From contig MU405444.1 of assembly GCA_022836615.1 (NCBI GenBank), forward strand, positions 1-30,278: 30,278 nucleotides of DNA, written 5' to 3'. A program made the translations under genes and the position numbers. Numbering within the stretch: position 1 is the first letter of the stretch; each line of letters starts with the position of its first letter. Positions 22,616-30,278 of the stretch are shown here, one piece after another. Source of the stretch: Annulohypoxylon bovei var. microspora (taxonomy: Eukaryota; Ascomycota; Sordariomycetes; Xylariales; Hypoxylaceae). The notes beneath the pieces are model-generated. The model saw nothing but the letters and a program-made list of their open reading frames with translations. It was not told the origin of the DNA and did no database searches.

Positions 22616-23854
22616 ATGGCTAACATTGAGGTAGAACGAACACAGGGGCTAAATTCGAAACAGTCTGTCGATTTGGCATCACAACATTTCTCCCGGCCTG
22701 TTTCGCCAACGGGGTCTACTATAACGATAACCGATAAACTCCCTATTTCTAAGGACCATTCCCTTTGGTACTCTACTCGATATCCTGTGGACCATTTATC
22801 ATTGAGAGTATTCAAGGATACACAATATCTGAAATCCAACATCTCATCAATTCACCAGTCAAAGATACATGGATACATATTGACGGCTTCTTGTTTAAAT
22901 CTGACCTGCCCACGAAAATTCCTGCTGACACTGAACCAACCCGTAACATTACACCATCGACTCAGAGAGGACAGCTGGTCCAATAAGCACAGAAATAGGT
23001 CATGACTCTGCCAACATAAACAGCACAAACTTCGATTTCTGTATGGCAACGACTGATGACTCCAACGGGCTTGAGATCGCTGATAATCTGATCGATGTGG
23101 AAACAACGGATACAACAGACCAACTGCATAATATCAATTTCAGATTTTCCCCTGTCGACATAGATCTCATATCATGGGCATCTACAAGCTCTGTTAATTC
23201 GATCGCGTCGCAAGTTTCAGATTCCAACATAAACGATGTGCAGCAGAGCGCCAAACTTCTACTTCAGACTCTCCGAGATGGAGAGAAAGAATTGACACTA
23301 AAAGAGAAAAGGAAGAAAAATGTCTTTCTTCGACCGTTCATGTCCTTAAACAAACCCGTGAAAGATTTAATACATGCCATGCAACTTTGTTCGAGTATAC
23401 TGCTTGAATCAGAGTCAGGAATGGATGCAATTGGGTTTCGTAAGTAACTCGCTTTAATATTCCCTATAAACTGTTTAAGCTAAGTGATATTAACACAGCT
23501 GATATCGGCCTCCGATTAAATGTGTGCTTTCAGAAGTCTTCGGATACTATTTGGAAAAGTTTTAGGATAACCTCCGTCAAGACAAAGATGAAAGTGATGC
23601 AGTCAAAAGATAAAAAAAGACCCAGAGAACGCGGGTTTGACTACGAAGAGTATTCTTACTTAATCTCAATCATGACAGAAATAACGGAAGAGGTGAGGCA
23701 GGCTCTTCGCGAAGCTTTTGCTGTCCGGGATGGGTTCTTAGTAGCAGCATGTCGCGTTATTGATAATTTGGCTTTGTTATCTGCGAAGAAACACCAGATC
23801 AAAGTTATGGACAAATATCAAGGAAATATCCTAGTCGAGAGGATTTTTATTTAG
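22616..23854 (+). CDS. Unrecognised hypothetical protein, one clear intron, 5' reading frame uncertain
   Basis: An ATG at 22616 opens a 129-codon frame. From about 22753 a second frame (..DTWIHIDGFLFKSDLPTK.., to 22986), and from 22947 a third frame (TIDSERTAGPIS.., to 23439), carry the more protein-like text. I could not find splice sites that link them, so two 1-base losses or unseen introns are possible. The 3' half is firm: the exon ending 23439 (..MDAIGF) joins across intron 23440-23498 (GTAAGT..CACAG, 59 bp, branch-like CTAAG) to 23499-23854 (PDIGLRLNVCFQ..). It contains a basic patch KDKKRPRERG and a helical segment EEYSYLISIMTEITEEVRQALREAF. No signal peptide, membrane segment or known domain was recognised. 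It may be decaying like its neighbours. Confidence 0.45.
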
Positions 23855-24140
23855 GACCCTCTCGACTTTCCCGAATATGACAGGTTGTACCACATTTTAT
23901 TGTTCCTTTCCTTATAATCCTATATTGAGTGTACCTATTCTAACGGATACAGGGGTATTTTGTCATCCTAGGCGTATGCCTCGTTTGGTGCGGGAATGTG
24001 GAGGTTTTCCTTTGTCAAGCCGTACTCCGTCGCTTTACGATATCATAGATATGCGCGTTGCGTGTAGGCACTTGATACTGCTATAGCATGGTGGCGCTCA
24101 GCAGTGGGGGCGGGGTAGAAATGCTGGCCGTGTTGACACT
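23855..24140. other. Intergenic region between convergent genes
   Basis: About 285 bp between the hypothetical gene (+) and the GH43 gene (-). A 69-codon + strand open stretch (23877-24086) is present but has no recognisable content, and I do not call it. Confidence 0.5.
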
Positions 24141-25718
24141 CTAGAACTTCGTTACAGATACAAAGCCAAACTTTGCGCCAGCATTATAAACCCTTACGCC
24201 AGTTGAGCCACTAGCGAAGGACCCGTCAGTGGCAGTAATCCTAGGTTCCGATAAATCATCCACGAACACATTGATATCTTTGCCGACAGCTGTGACCCTA
24301 ACTGGGTACTCCGTTCCATACGAGACCAATGTTTCTGCCTCTTTTAGCGGTGTCCAAATTCCCGCAGTAGCCTTTCCGAGGACAATGGTGCCAGCTTTCG
24401 AGATCCCGACATAGTAGCCCCGAAATCCATTGGTGCCGGCTGACAGATCCGTAGCTCGAAATATTAGTCCGGCGTCGCCGGTACCTTCTGTGATGGTGAC
24501 GGTAGCATCGAAGACCAGGTCCGTGAAATCCGTATCGAGCGTGGCTTTGGCCTCCGTCGAATCCGCGACGTTGAGTCTTTGATTTATCACCGACCAATCC
24601 CCGCCGTATGTTTTCCAGTCGAACATTTCTCCATTGGCGAAGTTATCCTTAACCAACATCCTAACAGGTTCGATAGTACCGTCGTCATTGAAATACATGC
24701 GATCATACGCTAATACTCGATGATTACCGTCCGTCTCGCTCAGCGATCGGCGATGGTAGACGATATACCACGTGTCCGTGTTTGGGATGTTGATAACGCC
24801 GTTATGCCCACTACTCTTAGCCACGGCATTGTCTTGCTGTAAGATCTTGGCTAGCTTGTTGAACGGGCCTACGGGCGAGTCGGACATTGCGTACGAGACA
24901 GAGTAATCGGGGCCTGTCCAGTCGCCTTCAGACCACATCAAGTAATATGTGCCATTGCGCTTGATCATCTGTGAGCCCTCGACATAATTCTCAGGGGTAA
25001 TTTCCTTGTACTGAGTTCCGTCGTCGAAAGTGCCGATAGAAATCATGTCAGCGTTCAGTTTCGCCACGTTGGCATGCGAGTGGCCTCCATAGTAGATATA
25101 CGCCTGCCCATCCGCGTCGTCTATGAATACGTCCTGGTCAATTGGCTGTGCGCCGTTGTGGTACTCCCCGATCAAGGGCTTCCCAATGGCATCGACGTAC
25201 GGGCCCTCCGGCCTGTCTGCGACCCCGACTCCAATGCCGCCAATCTTTCCCTGTTCTGGCTCGCCTTCTTGGATGTCGTTGGCACCAAAATACAGAAAAT
25301 ATTTGCCGTTCCTGAAAATTGGTGCGGGGGCCCACACAGCTCTTGTAGCCCAGGTCACGTTAGCTGTGGTTAGGATGTTGGGATGCTTTTTCCAGTTGAT
25401 CAGATCCGGGCTTGAGAAGGCGTCGAAATAAGTCTGTTCATCGTAGGCATACGAGGAGGTTGGGTATACCCAAAAAAGACCGTCGTATATTTCCGTGTCC
25501 GGATCAGCATACCATCCCTCTACAAAAGGGTTGCCGGCTTCTGCGGTGGTGTAATCTTCAGGGGCAGCCCGGTTCGTTATTAGCGATGCATCTGCTGCTT
25601 CTAGCATTGTGAAATATATTAGAAGATGGATGAAGGCGACTTTGGCGCATGTGTTTAATCGAAATCCGGAGAGAAACCGGACGATGGAAGTCAAGTTGAG
25701 CGGGGAGGAGAATGCCAT
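24141..25718 (-). CDS. Secreted glycoside hydrolase family 43 with C-terminal beta-sandwich module
   Basis: A single 525-codon exon. A basic N-terminus and hydrophobic segment (about residues 27-43, VAFIHLLIYFTML) form a signal peptide or anchor. Residues about 60-355 are a five-bladed GH43 propeller: base Asp in YADPD (D72), conserved VWAPAP (129-133), pKa-modulating Asp in PIDQDVFIDD (D194), general acid Glu in YVEGSQM (E247) and SGHNGV (H305). All three catalytic acids are present, so it should be active. Residues about 358-525 form a jelly-roll (FDWKTYGGDW..GDAGLIFRA..FRGYYVGI..VFVDD) like the CBM66/DUF1080-type modules. GH43 enzymes cleave arabinose or xylose linkages in plant cell-wall polysaccharide; the exact substrate cannot be read from sequence. 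The gene is isolated. A GTGGGG (CreA-type motif) lies at 25737-25742, weak evidence for carbon repression. Confidence 0.93.
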   Translation of the reverse strand: MAFSSPLNLTSIVRFLSGFRLNTCAKVAFIHLLIYFTMLEAADASLITNRAAPEDYTTAEAGNPFVEGWYADPDTEIYDGLFWVYPTSSYAYDEQTYFDAFSSPDLINWKKHPNILTTANVTWATRAVWAPAPIFRNGKYFLYFGANDIQEGEPEQGKIGGIGVGVADRPEGPYVDAIGKPLIGEYHNGAQPIDQDVFIDDADGQAYIYYGGHSHANVAKLNADMISIGTFDDGTQYKEITPENYVEGSQMIKRNGTYYLMWSEGDWTGPDYSVSYAMSDSPVGPFNKLAKILQQDNAVAKSSGHNGVINIPNTDTWYIVYHRRSLSETDGNHRVLAYDRMYFNDDGTIEPVRMLVKDNFANGEMFDWKTYGGDWSVINQRLNVADSTEAKATLDTDFTDLVFDATVTITEGTGDAGLIFRATDLSAGTNGFRGYYVGISKAGTIVLGKATAGIWTPLKEAETLVSYGTEYPVRVTAVGKDINVFVDDLSEPRITATDGSFASGSTGVRVYNAGAKFGFVSVTKF

Positions 25719-25798
25719 ATTTGGCTAACCTTAAGTGTGGGGATCCCTGAAGAAGTTTATGCGGATCTAGATGGCCTCACTTAACGGGGTCTTAGTAT

Positions 25799-25806
25799 TA
25801 TTTATA
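25799..25806 (-). promoter_or_regulatory. TATA-like box upstream of the GH43 gene
   Basis: TATAAATA on the - strand, 81-88 bases upstream of the GH43 ATG (25718). The position fits a fungal core promoter. The surrounding DNA is A/T-rich, so chance occurrence is possible. Confidence 0.4.
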
Positions 25807-26520
25807 TGAAATTTAAATCATTTCTTAGATGAATGGAAATGATCTAAAGCCTATGTGTATCAGTTAGGAGGGCTTTGAAGGGAAATTTGTGTTAGCGTAG
25901 GTAGTGCTGGATATTTATTTATGTATCGTGACAGGGTGGACATTAACTACAACTCTGTCATAGTAACATGCCAATCCCTTGTAGCTACTGAACTCTATAT
26001 TCGTAAATTCTATAGCACGAGTAGTCACACCCCCTTCAATGTCATTGAATTCTTATGTCAAAGTGGGTTGAGTTACAAACGGTCCCTTTCAATCCTTCTT
26101 AGATATCGCGGGTAACTGTCAGCTGAACGTGGCAGCGTAGTAGTGCTATGACAGGGGCTGGGAGGACCTAAAATATGCTTATCTCGCCTTCCTTGTAGGG
26201 CTAAATGCCGCGGCGGGACATGCACGCGATCCAATTAAAGCTTGGTGCCATGCATTTTGTTGGACATGGTACGTTACTTTTCTATCTTCTGAACTGTCGC
26301 ACTTTGTATATACAAACATACCTAAGTCTGGAGTTATAAAGCGAAGCCAAGGTAGGTAACTATTACTACTAGAAGTATGTACGAAGATAAACAAACAACC
26401 TTTATTAATAACATGTTCCTAGTGTTGTTTAAAGTGCTCCCCACAAAGTCAATCCCAATCCCATTCCCTTGGAATGCGCTAGTGGGGTTTAGCTCTAAAG
26501 TTGCATGATAGAACCCTGAG
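25807..26520. other. Intergenic region, no gene supported
   Basis: Two short open stretches (25921-26115 on + and 26179-26394 on -) have no motif, no splice support and no partner. The segment about 26400-26520 may be the 3' tail of the SINE-like repeats to the right when read on the - strand. AAGGTAGGTAA occurs at 26349-26359. Confidence 0.45.
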
Positions 26521-26912
26521 AGAGTGGAGTGTTAATAGAGTGACACCAATAGCGCTAATAGGAATCGAACCTAAACATACTAATAACTGGTCTCCAGCCC
26601 AGTAGTCTAATAACACAAGAGGTGCGCCCCGCACCTGGAACCTTTTCACTCGCGGTATAAGCTTGAAGCAGGAGGGAGTTAAAGCAGGGACTCAGAAGCT
26701 TGCCAGACTTTACCTTATACCTGTGAGGCACGAGGAAAAACGCGGAACTAGGTGAGGTTTGAACTTAAGACTTTCAGCCCTAAAGCGTTAGGAATGAGGT
26801 GCGCAGCTACTTGAGCTATTAGCGCTACCAGAGTGGAGTGTTAATAGAGCGACACCAATAGCGCTAATAGGAATCGAACCTAAACACACTAATAACTGGT
26901 CTCCAGCCCAGT
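26521..26912 (-). mobile_element. tRNA-derived SINE-like repeat cluster
   Basis: An 83-bp unit occurs twice as a direct repeat (26521-26603 and 26830-26912) with only two differences, both T/C. Read on the - strand each unit holds a perfect RNA polymerase III B box, GGTTCGATTCC (26561-26571 and 26870-26880). The right unit is preceded by an A-box-like TGGCTCAGACTGG (about 26907-26919). Between them is a second tRNA-like segment (about 26752-26826) with A-box-like TAGCTCAAGTAGC and a transition-damaged B box AAGTTCAAACCT (26755-26766). None folds into a proper tRNA cloverleaf with a U33 anticodon loop, so these are tRNA-derived repeats rather than tRNA genes. Poly-A tail and target duplications are not identified. 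Confidence 0.5.
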
Positions 26913-28162
26913 CTGAGCCATGGAAAGAAACAAAGTTACAGCCCTCTTTGTAACCCAATTTTTTTTATTTGAACCTTCTTACTTCCTAACTTCACCTCCT
27001 AAAATCTTCTTAATATTTTCGAGCCGCGATCGGATCGCCTTTTGATTATCTTTAAGAGCCCTTTTATCCCGAAGGATGGGCGATTAATGCGCCCTATGCC
27101 AGTTAATCCGAGGCCATCACACGCAGCATACAGCACGTGCTTACGATTCGCCTGGAGATCCATAATAGTTTCCCAGTATGTACAGCGTTTAGCAACTGAA
27201 AATAAAAACAGTAGTAAATCAATGCCTACGAAGGTAGCTGTAGTTGTTTGTTCACCTATGCTACTTATCTCTATTTAAAATCTCCATCAGTGGCTTATTT
27301 ATATGCCATTCTCTCATCTTCTCAATATACTAATTCCCTGTCTCTCGTATGATGATTTCCCCTCTTTACGCGAATTCACTGGAATGTTTTGCGCGTACGG
27401 AGCAGTATTTCCGAATATCGCTGACCGTTCCCAAGTTCCACGCAAAATGCGCACAACGCGATGGTGCATCAATGTTGACAATCGACGAAATTTTAGGAGG
27501 CTCAACGCTGATTGTAGCCTACACGCTGCCCACTGGCGCTCCTGGTTATCTAGGAAATGTGCACACTGTTGCTGTGCGTCCTTGATACTCACGGACCATG
27601 CGAATAATATCCAGAATGGTAAGTAAAGGATATCGCGGTCGTTCTATGAGGCGCCATTTGGGATTGTTCGGCATTCGCTGGCGACCAGGGCGCGTTCGCC
27701 CCTTTGAGATGGAAGAGTACAAAAGTGAGCATAACGAAAAACAAGGTCTACTGTAGAAGTCCCGAGTGTTTAATACCGGGTCATGTCGCTAGAACGTCGG
27801 CAAGGGGATATGTGGACGTGGTGAGAACGCGGTGAAAGTAGCCCGGATCAGGTAAATTGACATGTTACGATATGGGGTTTGATTGAACCGACATCAACAT
27901 TAATATGTGTACGGGCTAAATGTGTTCAACCTAGGCAATTTGAATAGGATAAATGGTGTAGATCACTGCGAGTTGGACTGCTGTTCTAAATCGGGGTACG
28001 CAGAATCTTCCCTTCCAAGATGCTTAATATTAACTGACTTGAAGATCTTTCGGTATCTACCTTATTTATAGGTTCGTTCCAACCCCTTTTATGAGGAATA
28101 TAATCGATATTCTAACTCTATACTTCATAAGTGTAGGTATTTCACCAGTACGACACGTCAAA
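26913..28162. other. Long intergenic region, no gene supported
   Basis: About 1.25 kb. Several overlapping open stretches lie at 27042-27626 on both strands. The one at 27349-27585 on + (ending ..GAPGYLGNVHTVAVRP) reads most like protein, but it has no recognised family, no splice support and competing frames, so it is not called. TTATTTATAGG at about 28062-28072 sits about 95 bases before the DUF8021 start and could be its TATA region. Confidence 0.45.
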
Positions 28163-29032
28163 ATGTTCCAACTGATCTCCTTAATGTGCCTTTGGCTTGC
28201 GGCCTGCGTATCAGCAGAATGCAGTCGCGAACTACTCAAGAACGCAACCGAGCAATACGTCTCAGCCCAGAGCAGCGGCCAAATCGGTACCTTCACGGCA
28301 TTAGCCAGTAACCTAACATACACCGAAAACGATAAACCCTTGGACATCAAGACCGGAGTGCTGTCACAGCCCATAAAGCTTGACCAGAATCTCAGCATCC
28401 ACGATACAACGCTCTGCGCCTCATTCACGCAACTGATTGCCGCCAGCGCGGAGCACCCGTACGTCATAGGCACGAGGATGCTCCTTACCGACGACAAGAT
28501 TACTACGATCGAGTCGATCGTGACCGACGAGGGGGACTGGCTATTCAACGCGACGGGCTACTTGCACTGGGCCTCGCTTGAGACTTGGGATCCGATCCCG
28601 GAAGACAAGCGCGACAGCCGAGAGGTTATTCAAGCTGCCGGCGACGCGTATTTCAACCGATTCTCAAGCGTCAATGTCAGCGTCCCGTTTGGAACGCCTT
28701 GCGCCCGTCTCGAGGGCGGGGCGTATACCGACACTAGCGGCGCCGGGGGAAATACCTGCAGTCTCGGTCTGCCCTCGGATACCACGGTTAGTAACCGCCG
28801 GTACGTCGTCGACGAGGAGATGGGCGTGGTGGATATCTACTTGGGGTTCCCGGGGCTCGACCGGACTGTAGTGGAGCAGGCGATGCCTGACAGCCACGCG
28901 TTCAGGGTTGAGGGAGGGAAAATCCGATACATCCATACCGTCTCGTCATGTGTAAACGCCGGTTGCGGGTCGAATTTCACAATCATTCCGACCCAATATC
29001 GGCGAGTTCGTCGCTTGAGCAAAGTTTATTAG
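28163..29032 (+). CDS. Secreted DUF8021-domain protein
   Basis: I prefer the ATG at 28163 (context GTCAAAATG, good for fungi) over the in-frame ATG at 28091. It gives a clean signal peptide, MFQLISLMCLWLAACVSA, with cleavage before ECSREL, and a product of 289 aa. The mature part follows the fungal DUF8021 pattern: SNLTYTENDKPLDI, IHDTTLCASFTQLI, YVIGTRM, IESIVTDEGDWLFNATGYLHW, DPIPEDKRDSREVIQAAGDAYF, GTPCARLEGGAYT, NRRYVVDEEMGVVDIYLGFPGLDRT and MPDSHAFRVEGGKIRYIHTVSSCVNAGCG. Six or more cysteines suggest disulphides. The family lies in the NTF2-like range of secreted fungal proteins and its activity is unknown. The last about 20 residues (..YRRVRRLSKVY) are basic and may be a lineage-specific extension. 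The single exon is intact. Confidence 0.82.
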   Translation: MFQLISLMCLWLAACVSAECSRELLKNATEQYVSAQSSGQIGTFTALASNLTYTENDKPLDIKTGVLSQPIKLDQNLSIHDTTLCASFTQLIAASAEHPYVIGTRMLLTDDKITTIESIVTDEGDWLFNATGYLHWASLETWDPIPEDKRDSREVIQAAGDAYFNRFSSVNVSVPFGTPCARLEGGAYTDTSGAGGNTCSLGLPSDTTVSNRRYVVDEEMGVVDIYLGFPGLDRTVVEQAMPDSHAFRVEGGKIRYIHTVSSCVNAGCGSNFTIIPTQYRRVRRLSKVY

Positions 29033-29042
29033 TTTGACTACC

Positions 29043-29052
29043 TACCTAGGTA
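29043..29052. repeat. Palindrome TACCTAGGTA, copy 1
   Basis: Perfect 10-bp palindrome, 10 bases after the DUF8021 stop codon. Identical copies occur at 29250-29259 and 29800-29809. Confidence 0.75.
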
Positions 29053-29249
29053 ATCACCATGTTATCGAGGGTACTCCTGAGAGTTAAACAATGATGGTAC
29101 GGATCCGATCACGAAAGGTGACCAGACACTAATTCTATGCTGTATTGTAAGGGGACCCATTGCGATGCTACTCTAATACTTTGGTTTATTCTAGTTCCAA
29201 TGGTGTCTAACTACATATTACGTGGGCATCTAGTTTGCTCATACTTACT
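29053..29249. other. Intergenic region between convergent DUF8021 and Nudix genes
   Basis: About 200 bp, no coding pattern or repeat seen. Confidence 0.5.
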
Positions 29250-29259
29250 TACCTAGGTA
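29250..29259. repeat. Palindrome TACCTAGGTA, copy 2
   Basis: Identical to the copies at 29043 and 29800. It directly abuts the Nudix stop codon (29260-29262). Confidence 0.75.
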
Positions 29260-29781
29260 TTAAAACAACGCCCGCGGTACCGATTCGTAGCGAACTATAT
29301 TCCCCGTTACGGGATCTATATCAGGAGGTAGGAGAATGTTCAACTGGTTTCTAATGTGCAATTCAAACCCCATATTAAGCGGAACATTGTCCAACTCACG
29401 ACGTGTGAGCCAAACAACCTCTTCTATCTCGTGGTTGAGTTTAAAATCAGGCATCTGATAACCACGTGCTGGTGTAGCAAAGATGGTAGTGTGGCTCCAA
29501 TTACCATGGTCATCGTCCCACATCGCGGTAGGTATCAAGATATCGCCGGGCTTGATTCCGATTTCTTCTTCGGCTTTTCGTCGCACGCAGTCGTGCGCTA
29601 TTTCCTTTTCCTCTATGGCGCCTTCTATTGCGTCGTAACTCAACCCGGGGTTGGCACGCTCGACCCGTCTCCCGAGTAACATTTCTACCTCGCCCGTGTC
29701 GCGATACCGATGGATGAGCAGACCGGCCAACCCGTATTTTCCAAAGTGCTGGTGGCCTCTATTACAAGTGACAAGCGCCAT
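29260..29781 (-). CDS. Nudix-fold protein with degenerate Nudix box
   Basis: An intact 173-codon frame. The N-terminus VTCNRGHQHFGKYGLAGLLI is typical of a Nudix subfamily shared by fungi and actinobacteria. Nudix hydrolases cleave nucleoside diphosphates linked to another group. The Nudix box spans residues 54-76 (G54, E60, R68, A70, E72-E73, G75), but the catalytic Glu of the R-E pair is Lys (K69; AAA at 29575-29577, one G-to-A change from GAA), and the Gly before G54 is Glu. C-terminal WLTRREL and the downstream strand are normal. Hydrolase activity is therefore doubtful. The substrate is unknown. The gene lies between two TACCTAGGTA palindromes (29250-29259 and 29800-29809) and converges on DUF8021. 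Confidence 0.82.
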   Translation of the reverse strand: MALVTCNRGHQHFGKYGLAGLLIHRYRDTGEVEMLLGRRVERANPGLSYDAIEGAIEEKEIAHDCVRRKAEEEIGIKPGDILIPTAMWDDDHGNWSHTTIFATPARGYQMPDFKLNHEIEEVVWLTRRELDNVPLNMGFELHIRNQLNILLPPDIDPVTGNIVRYESVPRALF

Positions 29782-29799
29782 TATAACGATGCAAGTAGG

Positions 29800-29809
29800 T
29801 ACCTAGGTA
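29800..29809. repeat. Palindrome TACCTAGGTA, copy 3
   Basis: Identical to copies 1 and 2 and embedded in a longer tract of TAGGTA-type units (29795-29818). It lies 19 bases upstream of the Nudix ATG, so the Nudix coding region is bracketed by two copies. Confidence 0.75.
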
Positions 29810-29818
29810 GATAGGTAG

Positions 29819-30278
29819 CAAGAATTGTGCGGTTGCTGGTATTTGATAATAAATACCCGGTTAGCTTGACAATGAAGAACCCAACAATGAAAGCGAGGCA
29901 TATGCAGAATACTCTTATACTTAAACGTAATCTTAATTATAACCTAGAACAAACCATATGTTTGAAATGAAGCTACAAAAATAAATACAATTGATTAACA
30001 ATATGCTTTGTTAACCTTCGATGTTAAAGGATATTATTAGTAAGGTTAAAGAATTAACTTTATATGTAAAATGAATTAAGTATTCATCACAAGTTTTGCA
30101 CCATTGTTAAGAAAATAAGCTTCTTAAAGATTGACCGGAATTTTATTTTAAACGTGAGATCACCTTGTATTAAAGCTTCGAATGTACCGTACCGGGAATG
30201 GCAGGGAGCTAATAATCATTATTTTTTCGAAAAATGGTCCGGCATTATCCTAATCGTTCCTTCATTCATTAATCATTA
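29819..30278. other. Right-hand flank, no gene supported
   Basis: About 460 bp of moderately A/T-rich sequence upstream of the Nudix gene. No open frame, repeat or RNA gene recognised. Confidence 0.5.

Noticed and set aside
22525..22842. 105-codon frame on the - strand
   Set aside because: Antisense to the hypothetical gene, no motif, no splice support.
22852..23254. Overlapping - strand frames (22852-23115, 23000-23254)
   Set aside because: Shadows of the + strand gene at 22616-23854, whose intron at 23440-23498 fixes the coding strand.
23877..24086. 69-codon + strand frame
   Set aside because: No family, no splice sites, atypical content; probably chance.
24229..25612. Several frames on both strands within the GH43 gene
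   Set aside because: Shadows of the 525-codon GH43 frame, which carries all catalytic motifs.
25921..26394. Short frames 25921-26115 (+) and 26179-26394 (-)
   Set aside because: No recognisable protein features in either.
26550..26912. Functional tRNA genes on the - strand
   Set aside because: B boxes are perfect, but acceptor, D and anticodon stems do not pair into a cloverleaf and the anticodon loops lack a proper U33.
27042..27626. Overlapping frames on both strands
   Set aside because: Competing frames of similar length, no known motif; the best (27349-27585) is too weak to call.
28066..29022. Antisense and alternate frames over the DUF8021 gene
   Set aside because: Shadows of the DUF8021 frame, which has a signal peptide and a full domain.
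29356..29679. 107-codon + strand frame over the Nudix gene
   Set aside because: Antisense shadow of the Nudix frame, no motif.
20515..29781. A secondary-metabolite cluster around the AsaB-like oxygenase
   Set aside because: No polyketide synthase, NRPS, terpene cyclase, transporter or regulator is present; neighbours do not fit one pathway.
1..30278. CRISPR array
   Set aside because: No regularly spaced repeats with unique spacers; all repeats found are transposon-related or short palindromes.

Overview
The window looks like nuclear DNA of a filamentous ascomycete (Pezizomycotina). Evidence: an extremely AT-rich transposon block with the marks of repeat-induced point mutation (RIP), genes with 52-90 bp GT..AG introns, and fungal protein families (AsaB/CmcJ-type oxygenase, DUF6594, secreted GH43, DUF8021). 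I cannot name the species. Family names rest on recognised motifs; no database search was run.

Bases 1 to about 20,400 are a nest of Ty3/gypsy LTR retrotransposons degraded by transitions. Two families can be resolved. Family A has LTRs of 309-312 bp. A1 (+ strand) runs off the left edge and ends at 4015. A2 (- strand) is complete at 5591-11258 with target-site duplication TTAAA. Family B has LTRs of 214-216 bp. B1 (+ strand) is cut by A1 and A2 into 4016-5590 and 11264-12068. B2 (- strand) is complete at 13844-20146 with duplication TTAAT. Rejoining B1 gives 2380 bp against 2379 bp for the same interval of B2, which confirms the nesting. B2 itself sits in a palindromic remnant C (13290-13843 and 20152-20445). 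A 741-bp element at 12217-12957, with perfect 44-bp terminal inverted repeats and an 8-bp duplication, is far less mutated and looks like a later insertion.

The composition changes sharply near 20,390-20,450 and the rest is gene-bearing. Left to right: a five-exon 3' part of an AsaB/CmcJ-type oxygenase (+) whose 5' end is lost at the RIP border; a two-exon DUF6594 membrane-protein gene (-) with a frameshift; an unrecognised gene (+) with one good intron and uncertain frames at its 5' end; a 525-aa secreted GH43 glycosidase with a C-terminal beta-sandwich module (-); a tRNA-derived SINE-like repeat cluster; a secreted DUF8021 protein (+); and a Nudix-fold protein with a damaged Nudix box (-).

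Nothing ties these genes into one pathway. The setting is that of an accessory, transposon-bordering region: several genes are broken or decayed next to intact secreted proteins. The 10-bp palindrome TACCTAGGTA recurs three times around the last two genes.
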